Position numbers and translations under genes: made by a program. From positions 1 through 64,000 of the forward strand of contig CAYSUS010000025.1 of NCBI GenBank assembly GCA_964434165.1: 64,000 nucleotides of DNA. Direction: 5' to 3'. The notes beneath the pieces are model-generated. The model saw only the letters and a program-made list of their open reading frames with translations. It made no database searches and was not told the origin of the DNA. The stretch's first letter is position 1. The number at the start of each line of letters is the position of its first letter. Source of the stretch: CAYSUS01 sp964434165. GTDB lineage: Bacteria > Planctomycetota > Planctomycetia > Pirellulales > Thermoguttaceae. Positions 52,117 to 60,199 of the stretch are shown here, piece after piece.

Positions 52117-53004
52117 ATGCACGACCAAGCCAGCGAGCTCCGTCAACTCGTGCGCCGCGAGGCCCGTCACGATCTGGGCGAGTCGGGCACGCAACCCGGC
52201 CTGGTCGTGGTGGCCGGCGGAAAAGGGGGCGTGGGCACCACTACGGTAGCCGTCAATCTGGCGGTCTGCCTGGCCGGGCAGGGGCACCGTACCGTGCTGG
52301 TCGATGCCGATCTGCCCGGCGGCGACGCCTCGCTGCTGTGTCGTCTTGAGCAGCGAGACGGTCTGGCCGACGTCCTGTCCGCCCGGCGGACCGTGCGCGA
52401 GGTGCTTCAGCCCGGCCCCGGCGGCATCCGCGTCCTGCCCGGCGTCTGGGGCCGCGTCGCGGCGACCGACGAGTCCTCGGTCGCGCGGCAGCGACTGGTG
52501 GACGGGCTGCTGGGGCTAGGCAATCTGGCCGACGTCGTGGTGGCCGACGCGGGTAACTCCGGGAGCCGGCTGAGTCGGGATCTCTGGAAGACCGCCGAGA
52601 CCGTGCTGGCCGTGACCACACCCGAGCTGCCCGCCGTCATGGACACCTACGCGATCATCAAGAGCTTCACCACGGAGAACCTCCTGGTTCCGATTCACCT
52701 GGTCGTCAACCAGGCAGTGGACGAACAGGCCGCCCGAGAAGTCCACGACCGCCTCGCGCGGACCTGCCTTCGATTCCTTGCCGTCCCGATCACGCCGGCC
52801 GGGCATGTTCCCAGCGATCCGACAGTGGCCGAAGCGGCCGGGCAGGGGCGGGCCTTTGCCACGGCCTCGCCCGACTGCCCCGCGGCAGGGCGGATCCGGC
52901 ACCTGGCGAGCTACGTGGCGTCGACGCTTCCGACCCTTCGGACCGTCGCGCCCCGCATCGTGGCCCGCCGCGTGCCTGCGCGTTCCGTTCCGCTCGAACT
53001 GTAA
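52117..53004 (+). CDS. flhG: MinD-like flagellar number ATPase FlhG (FleN/YlxH)
   Basis: 295 residues. Deviant Walker A KGGVGTTT (Lys36) with VNLAVCLAGQGHRTVLVDAD identifies the MinD/ParA family; RQLVRREARHDL upstream resembles the FlhG tail that stimulates FlhF (DQAxxLR type). The C-terminal amphipathic helix lies near RIRHLASYVASTLP. With FlhF it sets flagellar number and place. A notable change is VVVADAGNSGSR where many MinD-like proteins have D-x-x-x-G. Confidence 0.93.
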   Translation: MHDQASELRQLVRREARHDLGESGTQPGLVVVAGGKGGVGTTTVAVNLAVCLAGQGHRTVLVDADLPGGDASLLCRLEQRDGLADVLSARRTVREVLQPGPGGIRVLPGVWGRVAATDESSVARQRLVDGLLGLGNLADVVVADAGNSGSRLSRDLWKTAETVLAVTTPELPAVMDTYAIIKSFTTENLLVPIHLVVNQAVDEQAAREVHDRLARTCLRFLAVPITPAGHVPSDPTVAEAAGQGRAFATASPDCPAAGRIRHLASYVASTLPTLRTVAPRIVARRVPARSVPLEL

Positions 53005-53159
53005 AACCTGAACACGGGAGGTGCGCTTAGCAAGAAAGCCAGAAAAACGATTCAACCGTGGACCCGAGGAAGGTCGATAAAAGAAGCGGTGTTGTCAGCC
53101 CACGGGCCGTCAAGATACACCGGTTAGGTTGACTTTTCGGCCGGTCGAGGGAAACGGCA

Positions 53160-53423
53160 ATGGCTCGCATCTATGCCGGGATTCTCGGCCCCTTGGCCTT
53201 CCTCACGGCGGTGGCCCGCGGTCTGGTGCATGGCGGGACCGTCGAGCACACGCTCCTGGAGGCATGGATCGGTCTAGTGGTGTTTTCGATCGTCGGCTTC
53301 TTCATCGGCTGGATCGCCGGAGCGACGATCGACGAATCGGTCAACGCCCAGATCGCCCGGGAGGTCGCGGCCCAGGAGAGCGCCGAGTCGCCGGAGCCCG
53401 CGGAGAACGAAGCAGCCGGTTAG
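53160..53423 (+). CDS. Small two-helix membrane protein between flhG and fliA
   Basis: 87 residues. Two transmembrane helices (about 5-22, YAGILGPLAFLTAVARG, and 35-56, AWIGLVVFSIVGFFIGWIAG) are followed by an acidic tail (REVAAQESAESPEPAENEAA). Not a known family to me. Its place between flhG and fliA suggests a flagellar or co-regulated role. Confidence 0.7.
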   Translation: MARIYAGILGPLAFLTAVARGLVHGGTVEHTLLEAWIGLVVFSIVGFFIGWIAGATIDESVNAQIAREVAAQESAESPEPAENEAAG

Positions 53424-53568
53424 GCCCCCCTTACAATTCAACCTCACCCGCGCGCCTTGACGCGCAAGGGCCGCCCCGCGCGGCCGCCATGCCAGCCGCC
53501 GATCGTCAGGAAGACGTCGCGAAGGACTTCGAGAGCCGGTGCAACGAGGCACCATCAGGGAGGAGTTC

Positions 53569-54351
53569 ATGACGACCACCGTCGCTCCGGAAGATGTGGA
53601 GCAGCTCTGGATTGAATTCAAGAAGGACCCGTCGAACAACGCCCTGCGCAACCGCCTGGTCGAGATCTACCTCCCGCTGGTGAAGTACAACGGGGAGCGC
53701 ATCTGGGCGCGGCTCCCCGAGGGCGTGGAGCTGGATGACCTGATCTCGGCGGGCGTGTTCGGCTTGATGGACGCCATCGACGCCTTCGATCTCTCGCGCG
53801 GCGTCAAGTTCGAGACCTACTGCGTTCCGCGGATCCGCGGCGCCATGCTCGACGAGCTGCGGACCATGGACTGGGTGCCGCGCCTGGTCCGCTCCAAAGC
53901 CAGCAAGCTCAACGAGGCCATCAAGAACCTCGAGGCCCGCCTCGGCCGGCCGCCCAGCGAGACGGAGCTGGCCGAGGAGCTCGGGATCTCCGTGGCCGAG
54001 CTGGAGAAGATGGTCCTCGACGCCAACGCGGTGAACCTCATCAGCCTCAACAAGAAGTGGTACGAGACGGACAGTTACAAGGACGTCCGCGAGATCGACA
54101 TCCTTGAAGACAAGAAGGGCGAGGATCCCACGCGGCGGATTCAGAAGAACGACCTGATGCGCCTGGTGACCAAGGGCCTGAACCGCAACGAACGCCTGAT
54201 CATCATCCTCTACTACTACGAGGAACTGACGATGAAGGAGATCGGCGCCACGCTCGATCTCTCGGAAAGCCGCGTCAGCCAGATGCACAGCTCCATCGTG
54301 CAGCGCCTCAAGGGACAGCTTCAACGGCGCCGGCCGGAATTCGGCAGTTGA
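53569..54351 (+). CDS. fliA: RNA polymerase sigma factor FliA (sigma-28)
   Basis: 260 residues from ATG 53569, which follows GGGAGGAG. Region 2 (LVEIYLPLVKYNGERIWARL, ELDDLISAGVFGLMDAIDAF, GVKFETYCVPRIRGAMLDEL), region 3 (RPPSETELAEELGISVAELE) and region 4 (LNRNERLIIILYYYEELTMK, EIGATLDLSESRVSQMHSS) match FliA/WhiG. It directs late flagellar genes such as flagellin, none of which is in the window. Last gene of the cluster. Confidence 0.96.
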   Translation: MTTTVAPEDVEQLWIEFKKDPSNNALRNRLVEIYLPLVKYNGERIWARLPEGVELDDLISAGVFGLMDAIDAFDLSRGVKFETYCVPRIRGAMLDELRTMDWVPRLVRSKASKLNEAIKNLEARLGRPPSETELAEELGISVAELEKMVLDANAVNLISLNKKWYETDSYKDVREIDILEDKKGEDPTRRIQKNDLMRLVTKGLNRNERLIIILYYYEELTMKEIGATLDLSESRVSQMHSSIVQRLKGQLQRRRPEFGS

Positions 54352-54526
54352 ATCTCCTGTCAGAACGCCGGCGTCTTCGACGCATCGCGTCGACTGCGCC
54401 CCACCTGCGGCGGCACGTGGGGCGTCCTCGTTTGGCTCGACCCGGCCAGGTTGCCGCGGAAACCGCGTGCCCCGTAGAATGGGCTCGGAGCACCGCGGCT
54501 CTCGCGGCCCGCCCGGAGAACCTCGC

Positions 54527-54706
54527 GTGAAGAGCCCTTTCCCCGGCAAGGACCCCTTCCTGGAGCCGCACTGGGGAGACGTCCACCAAAGCCTCGTCAC
54601 GTGCTCCAGGGACATGATCGACTACTCCCTCGAGCCCGATCCGGCCCTCTCCCAGGGCGACGCCCTCGGGGCCGATCCACTACTCCGCGAGCAGGGGAAG
54701 CGATAG
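54527..54706 (+). pseudogene. Truncated DUF4058 gene remnant
   Basis: The frame from GTG 54527 begins VKSPFPGKDPFLEPHWGDVH then QSLVTCSRDMI, which matches the N-terminal hallmark of DUF4058 proteins (SPFPGMDPYLE...WxDxH). Full proteins are around 250 residues; here the frame stops after 59 codons and the last 25 residues do not continue the family. Probably a leftover of a common planctomycete family. Confidence 0.6.
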
Positions 54707-54742
54707 GCTAACCCCCGTTCCCTGCTCACTACTCCCTGCCCC

Positions 54743-56422
54743 CTACTCCCCGAAAAACACCTTGTTGTCGTACGTCCGGCGGTCGGCCCGCTTCTTCTGG
54801 TGCTCCTGGAGCGGACCGTCGTATTCGCAGTGGAAGAACCGGGCGTCGAGCACCGGCTGCGGCACGGCGTCCCGCCTGCCCTCGATGGCCGCGGCCAGGT
54901 GCAGAAGCGCCAGGGGCGCTTCATCACCTGTCCTCGCGTATTCGCGACGCGCGCGAGGAAACAGGCCGCTGGGCGCCTGGCGGCGGAGGAGGTTGTCCGC
55001 AAGGCGCCCGGCGAGCCTCAGGAAGGCCCGATCCCCGGTGGCATGGTGGAGGTCGATCAACGCGTGGATCGCCCGCCAGTCGGCCCGGGCGGTCTCCAGC
55101 GCCAGCCTCCTCCCCTCTCCTCCGGGAGAGCCGAGATCGCCCAGCTCCAGCGAGGAGAACAGCGCCCTGAGCATGCGCCAGTGCTCCTCGTCGCGGGTCA
55201 GGCGCCAGGCCATGGCGCATCCCCAGAGGAGGTTTCCGTCGGGCCTTCGCGGGGCGAAGGAGGACGGCACGTAGTAGCCCTCGCGCGCCTGCTCGCCTCG
55301 GATCCGCGTGCCGTCGATCGTGCGGGCTTCGAAGACCTGCTTGTCCGCGTCGTAGCACTGCCGGAAGTAGGTCTTCAGGTCGTCGGAGGCCCAGGCGATC
55401 AGCTCCCGGCCGAGCTTCTCGGTCTCGCCGCCGGCCCCCCGCAGCTTCTGGGCCGCCTGCATCTGGGCCAGCGGCAGGTTGTGGTAGCGGCTCGTCTGGT
55501 GGTAGCCGGCCACCATCTTGGCCTCGTTGATCGCGGGGTGGACGTGGCCCAGGGCCTCCTGGGCGCGGTCATTCTTGCGGTAGCTGAGCTGTCCGCCGCA
55601 CAGGCCGGTCGTCGGGTGCCGGGCCTGCTGCCAGCGCCGGGCAAGACGGCGCGTCCACACCAAGGCATCCCGGTCCTCGCCCAGAACCGCCAGGGCCGCG
55701 CCGCTGCGGATCAAAGGCGGCGTGACGTTGCAGAACGAGAGGTTCCCGCCCACGGAAGGGAACGGCACCTCGATCTCCTCCCGGAACGCCGCATCCCATT
55801 TCGGCTTCCCGTCCTTGCGCACGCTGGCGTGGCGGTTGTAGTCGAGGCGCGACCAGTCGAGCACGTGCCCCGCCCAGATCGCCTCGGCCAGGCGACGGGC
55901 GCGCTTCGGGTCCACGCGCCACATCAGCTCGAAGTACGGCTGGTGCGTCTTCAGCTCGTGGACGTCGGCGTACTGGCCGACCATCGCGTCCTGCTCCAGG
56001 TCCCAGGCCAGGTGCCCGCCCCAGGCCAGCAGCCCTCCCGGCTGCTGCAAGTGCTCCAGGGCATAGCGGGCCGCGTCCTCGGCCGCCCTGCGATACTGGG
56101 GATCGCCCGAGAGGCCGGTCAGCCCGTCCAGCAGGCGCATGAGCGACTGCTGGCTGGCGAAATTCGAGAGGACCCAGTCCTGCCCCTTGCGCTTCCAGAC
56201 CGCCGGCCGGAGCGTCTCGGCGTGCAGCCCGTCGACGAACAGGGGCGAGTGCTGCTCGCCGTACCTGTCGCGGCCGTCGGCCAGCACGCGGTCGGCGAAC
56301 CGCCTCGCGGCGCTCCGATAACGCGCGCTGTCCGCGGACTGGCCGGGGCAGGCTGCGGGAAGCCCGCAGAAGACCACCACGACCGCGGCGATGATGGGGC
56401 AGGGGAGGGGGCGGCGGAGCAT
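54743..56422 (-). CDS. Secreted (alpha/alpha)-toroid protein, polysaccharide-lyase-like
   Basis: 559 residues. A signal peptide (PCPIIAAVVVVFCGLPAACP) is followed by a wholly helical protein with regular aromatic and Asp/Gly turns: YGEQHSPLFVDGLHAETL, NFASQQSLMRLLDGLTGLSG, YALEHLQQPGGLLAWGGHLA, NRHASVRKDGKPKWDAAFRE and GLFPRARREYARTGDEAPLA. This is the plan of pectate lyases and related toroid enzymes; exact family is not certain. Likely degrades or modifies an external sugar polymer. Near two secreted esterase-like hydrolases, which fits polysaccharide use. Confidence 0.68.
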   Translation of the reverse strand: MLRRPLPCPIIAAVVVVFCGLPAACPGQSADSARYRSAARRFADRVLADGRDRYGEQHSPLFVDGLHAETLRPAVWKRKGQDWVLSNFASQQSLMRLLDGLTGLSGDPQYRRAAEDAARYALEHLQQPGGLLAWGGHLAWDLEQDAMVGQYADVHELKTHQPYFELMWRVDPKRARRLAEAIWAGHVLDWSRLDYNRHASVRKDGKPKWDAAFREEIEVPFPSVGGNLSFCNVTPPLIRSGAALAVLGEDRDALVWTRRLARRWQQARHPTTGLCGGQLSYRKNDRAQEALGHVHPAINEAKMVAGYHQTSRYHNLPLAQMQAAQKLRGAGGETEKLGRELIAWASDDLKTYFRQCYDADKQVFEARTIDGTRIRGEQAREGYYVPSSFAPRRPDGNLLWGCAMAWRLTRDEEHWRMLRALFSSLELGDLGSPGGEGRRLALETARADWRAIHALIDLHHATGDRAFLRLAGRLADNLLRRQAPSGLFPRARREYARTGDEAPLALLHLAAAIEGRRDAVPQPVLDARFFHCEYDGPLQEHQKKRADRRTYDNKVFFGE

Positions 56423-57124
56423 GCGGGTCCTTTCAGCACGCGGACATTGCAGGCAAGCGGCCTATCGGTGGCCCAAACTCCCAATCCCCGGCCAGCCCCG
56501 TCTCCGTGTTGTACAACAGACTGGAGTTTTTCCAGGCCATCCCCCCCGATTGGCCTAACCCCGAAAGGCTGGCCGGGTCGCGGTCGCGCGGCCCCCGGCC
56601 CCCAAGCCGTCGAGAAGCCCCATCTGGCGAGCCCCGCGGCCGGCGCGGCGGGGCCTGCCACGGGGGTTGCCGGGGCGAAGGGCCGTGGATGTGCGCAGGG
56701 ATCGGAAGGCCGGGAATCATGGCTCTGATGACGTCCACGACGAGGGAACAAGAACGGCCGGCCATCGGAGTCGGCGATCACGCTCCTTTTGTATCCCGCC
56801 GCGACGCAGGGTGCAAACCGCTTTTTTGGACAGGCTTCCTCCGCCCGATTCCAGCGGACCCAACAGCGATGGCGCTGTCACTCTGTGCGGTGGGACGAGG
56901 GCCGAAAACACCCGGCTGAAGTGGGGAAGGAAGGGGTGTTGTGCGCACGACTTCGCGCATCGCTTCCAGCCGCGATACCGGAGCGCAACGTCCCGAATCT
57001 GCTGCCACGGATGCTTCCGCGGCGAGGTGAGAGTACACTGGACGGCCGTGGACCCCGCGCCCGCCTCCGCCGCGACGGTCGATCCGCGTGGCGGTCGCAG
57101 CACGCCCCCGTTCGGGAGATTGTT
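56423..57124. other. Divergent intergenic region with WKNSSLL element
   Basis: 702 bases between the toroid gene (leftward) and the hydrolase gene at 57125. On the minus strand a small frame at 56433-56540 encodes 35 residues starting MAWKNSSLLYNTETGLAGDW, containing the conserved element; a G-run abuts its ATG but a proper ribosome site is lacking. The rest shows no recognisable gene. Confidence 0.45.
56507..56535 (-). repeat. WKNSSLL element, copy B
   Basis: Minus strand 29 nt with the blocks CTGGAAAAACTC, TCTGTTG and CAACA, matching copy A (18158-18186) at 24 of 29 positions. It can fold into two small hairpins (CTGGA/TCCAG and TGTTG-TA-CAACA). It sits about 85 nt upstream of, and in the same direction as, the toroid gene. 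Confidence 0.6.
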
Positions 57125-58600
57125 ATGAACCGTCCCCCCGTTGTCCGTCTGCTGATGGCCTGCGGTCTGCTGTTGGCGGCGGTCCTGTCCGCTCCCCGCC
57201 GCGGCGCGGCCGAGGCGGACTCGTCGGTCTCGACCGACCCGGCCCGCCCGATCCGCTGGTACATCCCGCCGGAGGAAGGACCGCTGGTGGGCAACCAGAA
57301 CGGCTGGTTCGTCACGCACGAGGACATCCTGCCGGGCCACTTCACGTTCAGCGGGAAGGTCCGGGACGTGCGCGACGACGGGTTCCGCATCACGCCCAAC
57401 TGCGTATGGGGCCATTACACTTACCGGGTCACGTGCCTGGAGCCGGCGGTGGGGAAGACCGGGGATTTCAGGGCCCGCAAGGTGATGGGCACCCGGGACC
57501 TGCACCTGGCCGACCTCGGCGCGCTGGACGATACGACCACCGTGCTCGTGCAGGGGGAGGTGAGCGAAGTCTTCGAGGACCGCAAGGGGTTTCTGGCGAA
57601 GGTCACGCTGAAGGGCGGCCCGCTGCCGTGCCGCTTCGATCTGGTCAAGATCGAGGACCGCGAGCCCAAGCCCGACGTGCGCTCGCGCCATTACGGGCCG
57701 CACTGGCAGCACACGTTCGACGTGTACTACCCGAAGGAGCAGGGGCCGGGCCCGTTTCCCGTGCTGATGTACATTCACGGCGGGGGCTGGGGCGCCCTGG
57801 ACAAGGCGGGCGTCAGCCGCGGCGCGTCCCGCTGGACCCGCGACGGAATCGCCGTCGTGTCGGTGAACTACCGGTTCGTGAGCAACGCGCACGAGTATCC
57901 GGCCATGTCGCCGCCGGTGGCCGCGCCGCTGCGCGACGCCGCGCGGGCGCTTCAGTTTGTGCGCTATCACGCCGAGGAGCTGCGGATCGATCCGGAGCGG
58001 ATCGCGCTGACCGGCGGCAGCGCGGGCGGGGCCTCGAGCTGCTGGCTGGCGATGCGCGACGATCTGGCCGCGCCCGACAGCCCTGATCCGGTCGCGCGGA
58101 TGTCCACGCGGGTGACCTGCGCGGCGCCGCTGCAGGCCCAGACCTCGCTCGACCCTCGCCAGATGCGTGCGTGGATCCCGCAGGTGACTTACGGGGCCCA
58201 CGCGTTCTTCACGCGCGACCAGCTCCCCAGGGGTCGGGACAAGGCCAGGGATTTCGCGCATTTCGTCGACAAGCGCGAGGAGATCCTCCCGTGGATCAAA
58301 GAGTATTCGCCCTACGAGTGGGCCAGCGCCGACGACCCGCCGATGATGCTCGACTACGGGGGCCAGAAGAACACGCTGCCGGCGGTCGAGAAGGGCCACG
58401 CCACGCACCACCCTCGGTTCGGCGAGATGCTCGCCAGGCGGCTTGAGGAGCTGGGCGTGGAGTGCTACTTCCGCGCCGACGACGTGCCGTGCGACGAGCC
58501 GCGGTACCGCGGCTGGGAGGGCTCGGGCCGCTTCGTGCGCGACCACCTGCTGGGCAGGGAGGAGAAGGCGCCGGATGTCGCGGATCGCGCGGACCAGTAG
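57125..58600 (+). CDS. Secreted alpha/beta hydrolase (HSL/BD-FAE-like esterase)
   Basis: 491 residues from ATG 57125 (CGGGAGATTGTT upstream). A signal peptide (VRLLMACGLLLAAVLSAPRR) is followed by an N-terminal beta-rich domain (about 35-195) and a hydrolase domain. MYIHGGGWGALDKAG has the HGGG oxyanion motif, ALTGGSAGGASSCWLA the nucleophile Ser, with likely Asp in a DDPPMMLDYGG region and a possible His near GHATHHPRFGEML. It likely removes acyl or feruloyl groups from plant or algal polysaccharides. Positioned by a toroid enzyme and another hydrolase. Confidence 0.8.
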   Translation: MNRPPVVRLLMACGLLLAAVLSAPRRGAAEADSSVSTDPARPIRWYIPPEEGPLVGNQNGWFVTHEDILPGHFTFSGKVRDVRDDGFRITPNCVWGHYTYRVTCLEPAVGKTGDFRARKVMGTRDLHLADLGALDDTTTVLVQGEVSEVFEDRKGFLAKVTLKGGPLPCRFDLVKIEDREPKPDVRSRHYGPHWQHTFDVYYPKEQGPGPFPVLMYIHGGGWGALDKAGVSRGASRWTRDGIAVVSVNYRFVSNAHEYPAMSPPVAAPLRDAARALQFVRYHAEELRIDPERIALTGGSAGGASSCWLAMRDDLAAPDSPDPVARMSTRVTCAAPLQAQTSLDPRQMRAWIPQVTYGAHAFFTRDQLPRGRDKARDFAHFVDKREEILPWIKEYSPYEWASADDPPMMLDYGGQKNTLPAVEKGHATHHPRFGEMLARRLEELGVECYFRADDVPCDEPRYRGWEGSGRFVRDHLLGREEKAPDVADRADQ

Positions 58601-58651
58601 CGGGGCGGACTTCTGCGGCCACGCGCTGCATCGATGCGGCAGCGCCGGAGC

Positions 58652-59254
58652 CTACGCGTCCTCCTCAGGACCCGCGATCCTCGTGAGGAACTCGCCGCCG
58701 ATCTCGTAGAAGCTCTGGACCGGTCGGCACCGGAGCACGCGCAGCACCAACTGCACGCGCGCGTCCTCCGCGCCGGACAGCTCTACGACCAGGAGCCGGC
58801 TGCGAACCGCGCGGGAGGAAACCACGCCCATGCCGCGCTTGGAGAGGTCGCGGGCAACGACCATCCACGGCGATCCCAGGGGATTGAAGTGGACGTCCAC
58901 CGGCATCACGGCCACCGCGGCCGCCACGGGGTACCGCGTCACGTCCCGCCGTTCGAGAAAGAACGGATGATCGCTGGAGAGATGGCGGCGAAGGTACTCC
59001 ACGATCCCGCCCGGAGGCTCGAGCAGGGCTCGCCGGTCGAACTCGAAGTGGGCCGGCTGCACGTTCGCCAGGTCGGCGAACGGCCTTCCTTCCAGCAGGA
59101 CGGCGGAGTAGCGGGTGCCGCAGCGGCAACAGCTCCACTGCTTCGCGCGCTCGGCACCGTCCGGCGGTCGGAGCGGAAGCTCCAGGCCGCACCGATGGCA
59201 CCGGCTCACGAGGCGCTCCGCCGTCTGTTCGACCTGCGTCACGTCCGACGGCAT
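58652..59254 (-). CDS. Zinc-ribbon PilZ-domain protein
   Basis: 200 residues. N-terminal Cys pairs CHRCG (19-23) and CCRCG (42-46) suggest one zinc ribbon. The C-terminal half is a PilZ domain with both c-di-GMP contacts: RDVTR (RxxxR) and DLSKRG (D/NxSxxG). It should bind c-di-GMP in the cytoplasm. Given the flagellar cluster in the window, it could link c-di-GMP to motility or surface life, but no partner is adjacent. Confidence 0.82.
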   Translation of the reverse strand: MPSDVTQVEQTAERLVSRCHRCGLELPLRPPDGAERAKQWSCCRCGTRYSAVLLEGRPFADLANVQPAHFEFDRRALLEPPGGIVEYLRRHLSSDHPFFLERRDVTRYPVAAAVAVMPVDVHFNPLGSPWMVVARDLSKRGMGVVSSRAVRSRLLVVELSGAEDARVQLVLRVLRCRPVQSFYEIGGEFLTRIAGPEEDA

Positions 59255-59497
59255 CGATTGCCCCGTTTAAATGCCTCGGCGGGCAAACCCACGACCCACG
59301 CCCGGATCGACCGCCGGGAATCGGCCCCTCATGCATATAGCTTAAGCGAAGTGGGGGCGCACCCAACGAAGGCGGGGTTTTCGCCAACCGCGGGCGGAGG
59401 TCCCTGGCGCCGGCGAAGGATATTGCGACCGGACCACGCGGATCGCGGCCTTCGGCCCGCTTCTCATCCCCTCTGCGGGAGGGAAAGCCCGTCCCGG

Positions 59498-60013
59498 CTA
59501 GTCGCCCGGCAAGACCAGCATCAGATAGACCACCCCGGCGGCGGCGAACAGGAGGAGCCCGACCAGCACGACCAGCATCCGTGGGTTGAACCGCTCGGGC
59601 GGCTCCCCCTCGTGCTCTTCGACGTCCACGGGAAAGCCATCGGGGAACCCGTGGCCACACCACTCGCAGCGGCGGGGGAACGTGGGGTGAAACGGCTCGT
59701 CACAGGTGGTGCAGATCAGCACGAGTTGGGGAGGTGACTCATCGTCCCCAGGCAAGCTCTCGGGTCCGGGGCCTTCGGCGGCAGGGGCCTGGGGAGCCGC
59801 TGGCGCCTCCGCCTCTTGCGCCGCGGGGGGGCACGCGCCCGTGCCGCATCCGCCGGACGGCCCCGCGTCGGGCTGCCCGGCATGGCCGACCGGGAAATCG
59901 GGATCGGCCAGGTCGAACTCCGTGCTGGCGGTCTGGCACACGGGGCAGGTGGCGATCCGCCGCTTGCCGCAGTCGGGGCACTCGGGCCACGTGGGCTGGG
60001 CACTTGCATGCAT
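59498..60013 (-). CDS. Zinc-ribbon membrane protein
   Basis: 171 residues. Two N-terminal Cys pairs (CPDCG, CPVCQ) form one ribbon, a Pro/Ala/Gly-rich linker with GGCGTGACP follows, then a second ribbon (CTTCDEPFHPTFPRRCEWCG) and a C-terminal transmembrane helix (LVVLVGLLLFAAAGVVYLML). Tail-anchored double zinc-ribbon proteins are common in planctomycetes; function is unknown. Divergent from the hydrolase at 60200. Confidence 0.72.
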   Translation of the reverse strand: MHASAQPTWPECPDCGKRRIATCPVCQTASTEFDLADPDFPVGHAGQPDAGPSGGCGTGACPPAAQEAEAPAAPQAPAAEGPGPESLPGDDESPPQLVLICTTCDEPFHPTFPRRCEWCGHGFPDGFPVDVEEHEGEPPERFNPRMLVVLVGLLLFAAAGVVYLMLVLPGD

Positions 60014-60199
60014 GGTGTGGGGCGGGTGGAACGGGGCAGGATTGCGGTGTTTCCGACCAAGAGTCTCCCAAAGCCGGAGCCCAGCGACAAGCCCCCGGCC
60101 GTCCGGCTCGACCCTTGCACCCCCGCGCGCCGCGGACGTATAACAAGGCCGGGCATGCGCCCGTCCCCACGACTCGACGCTCGATCGAGGAGAGCCGCC

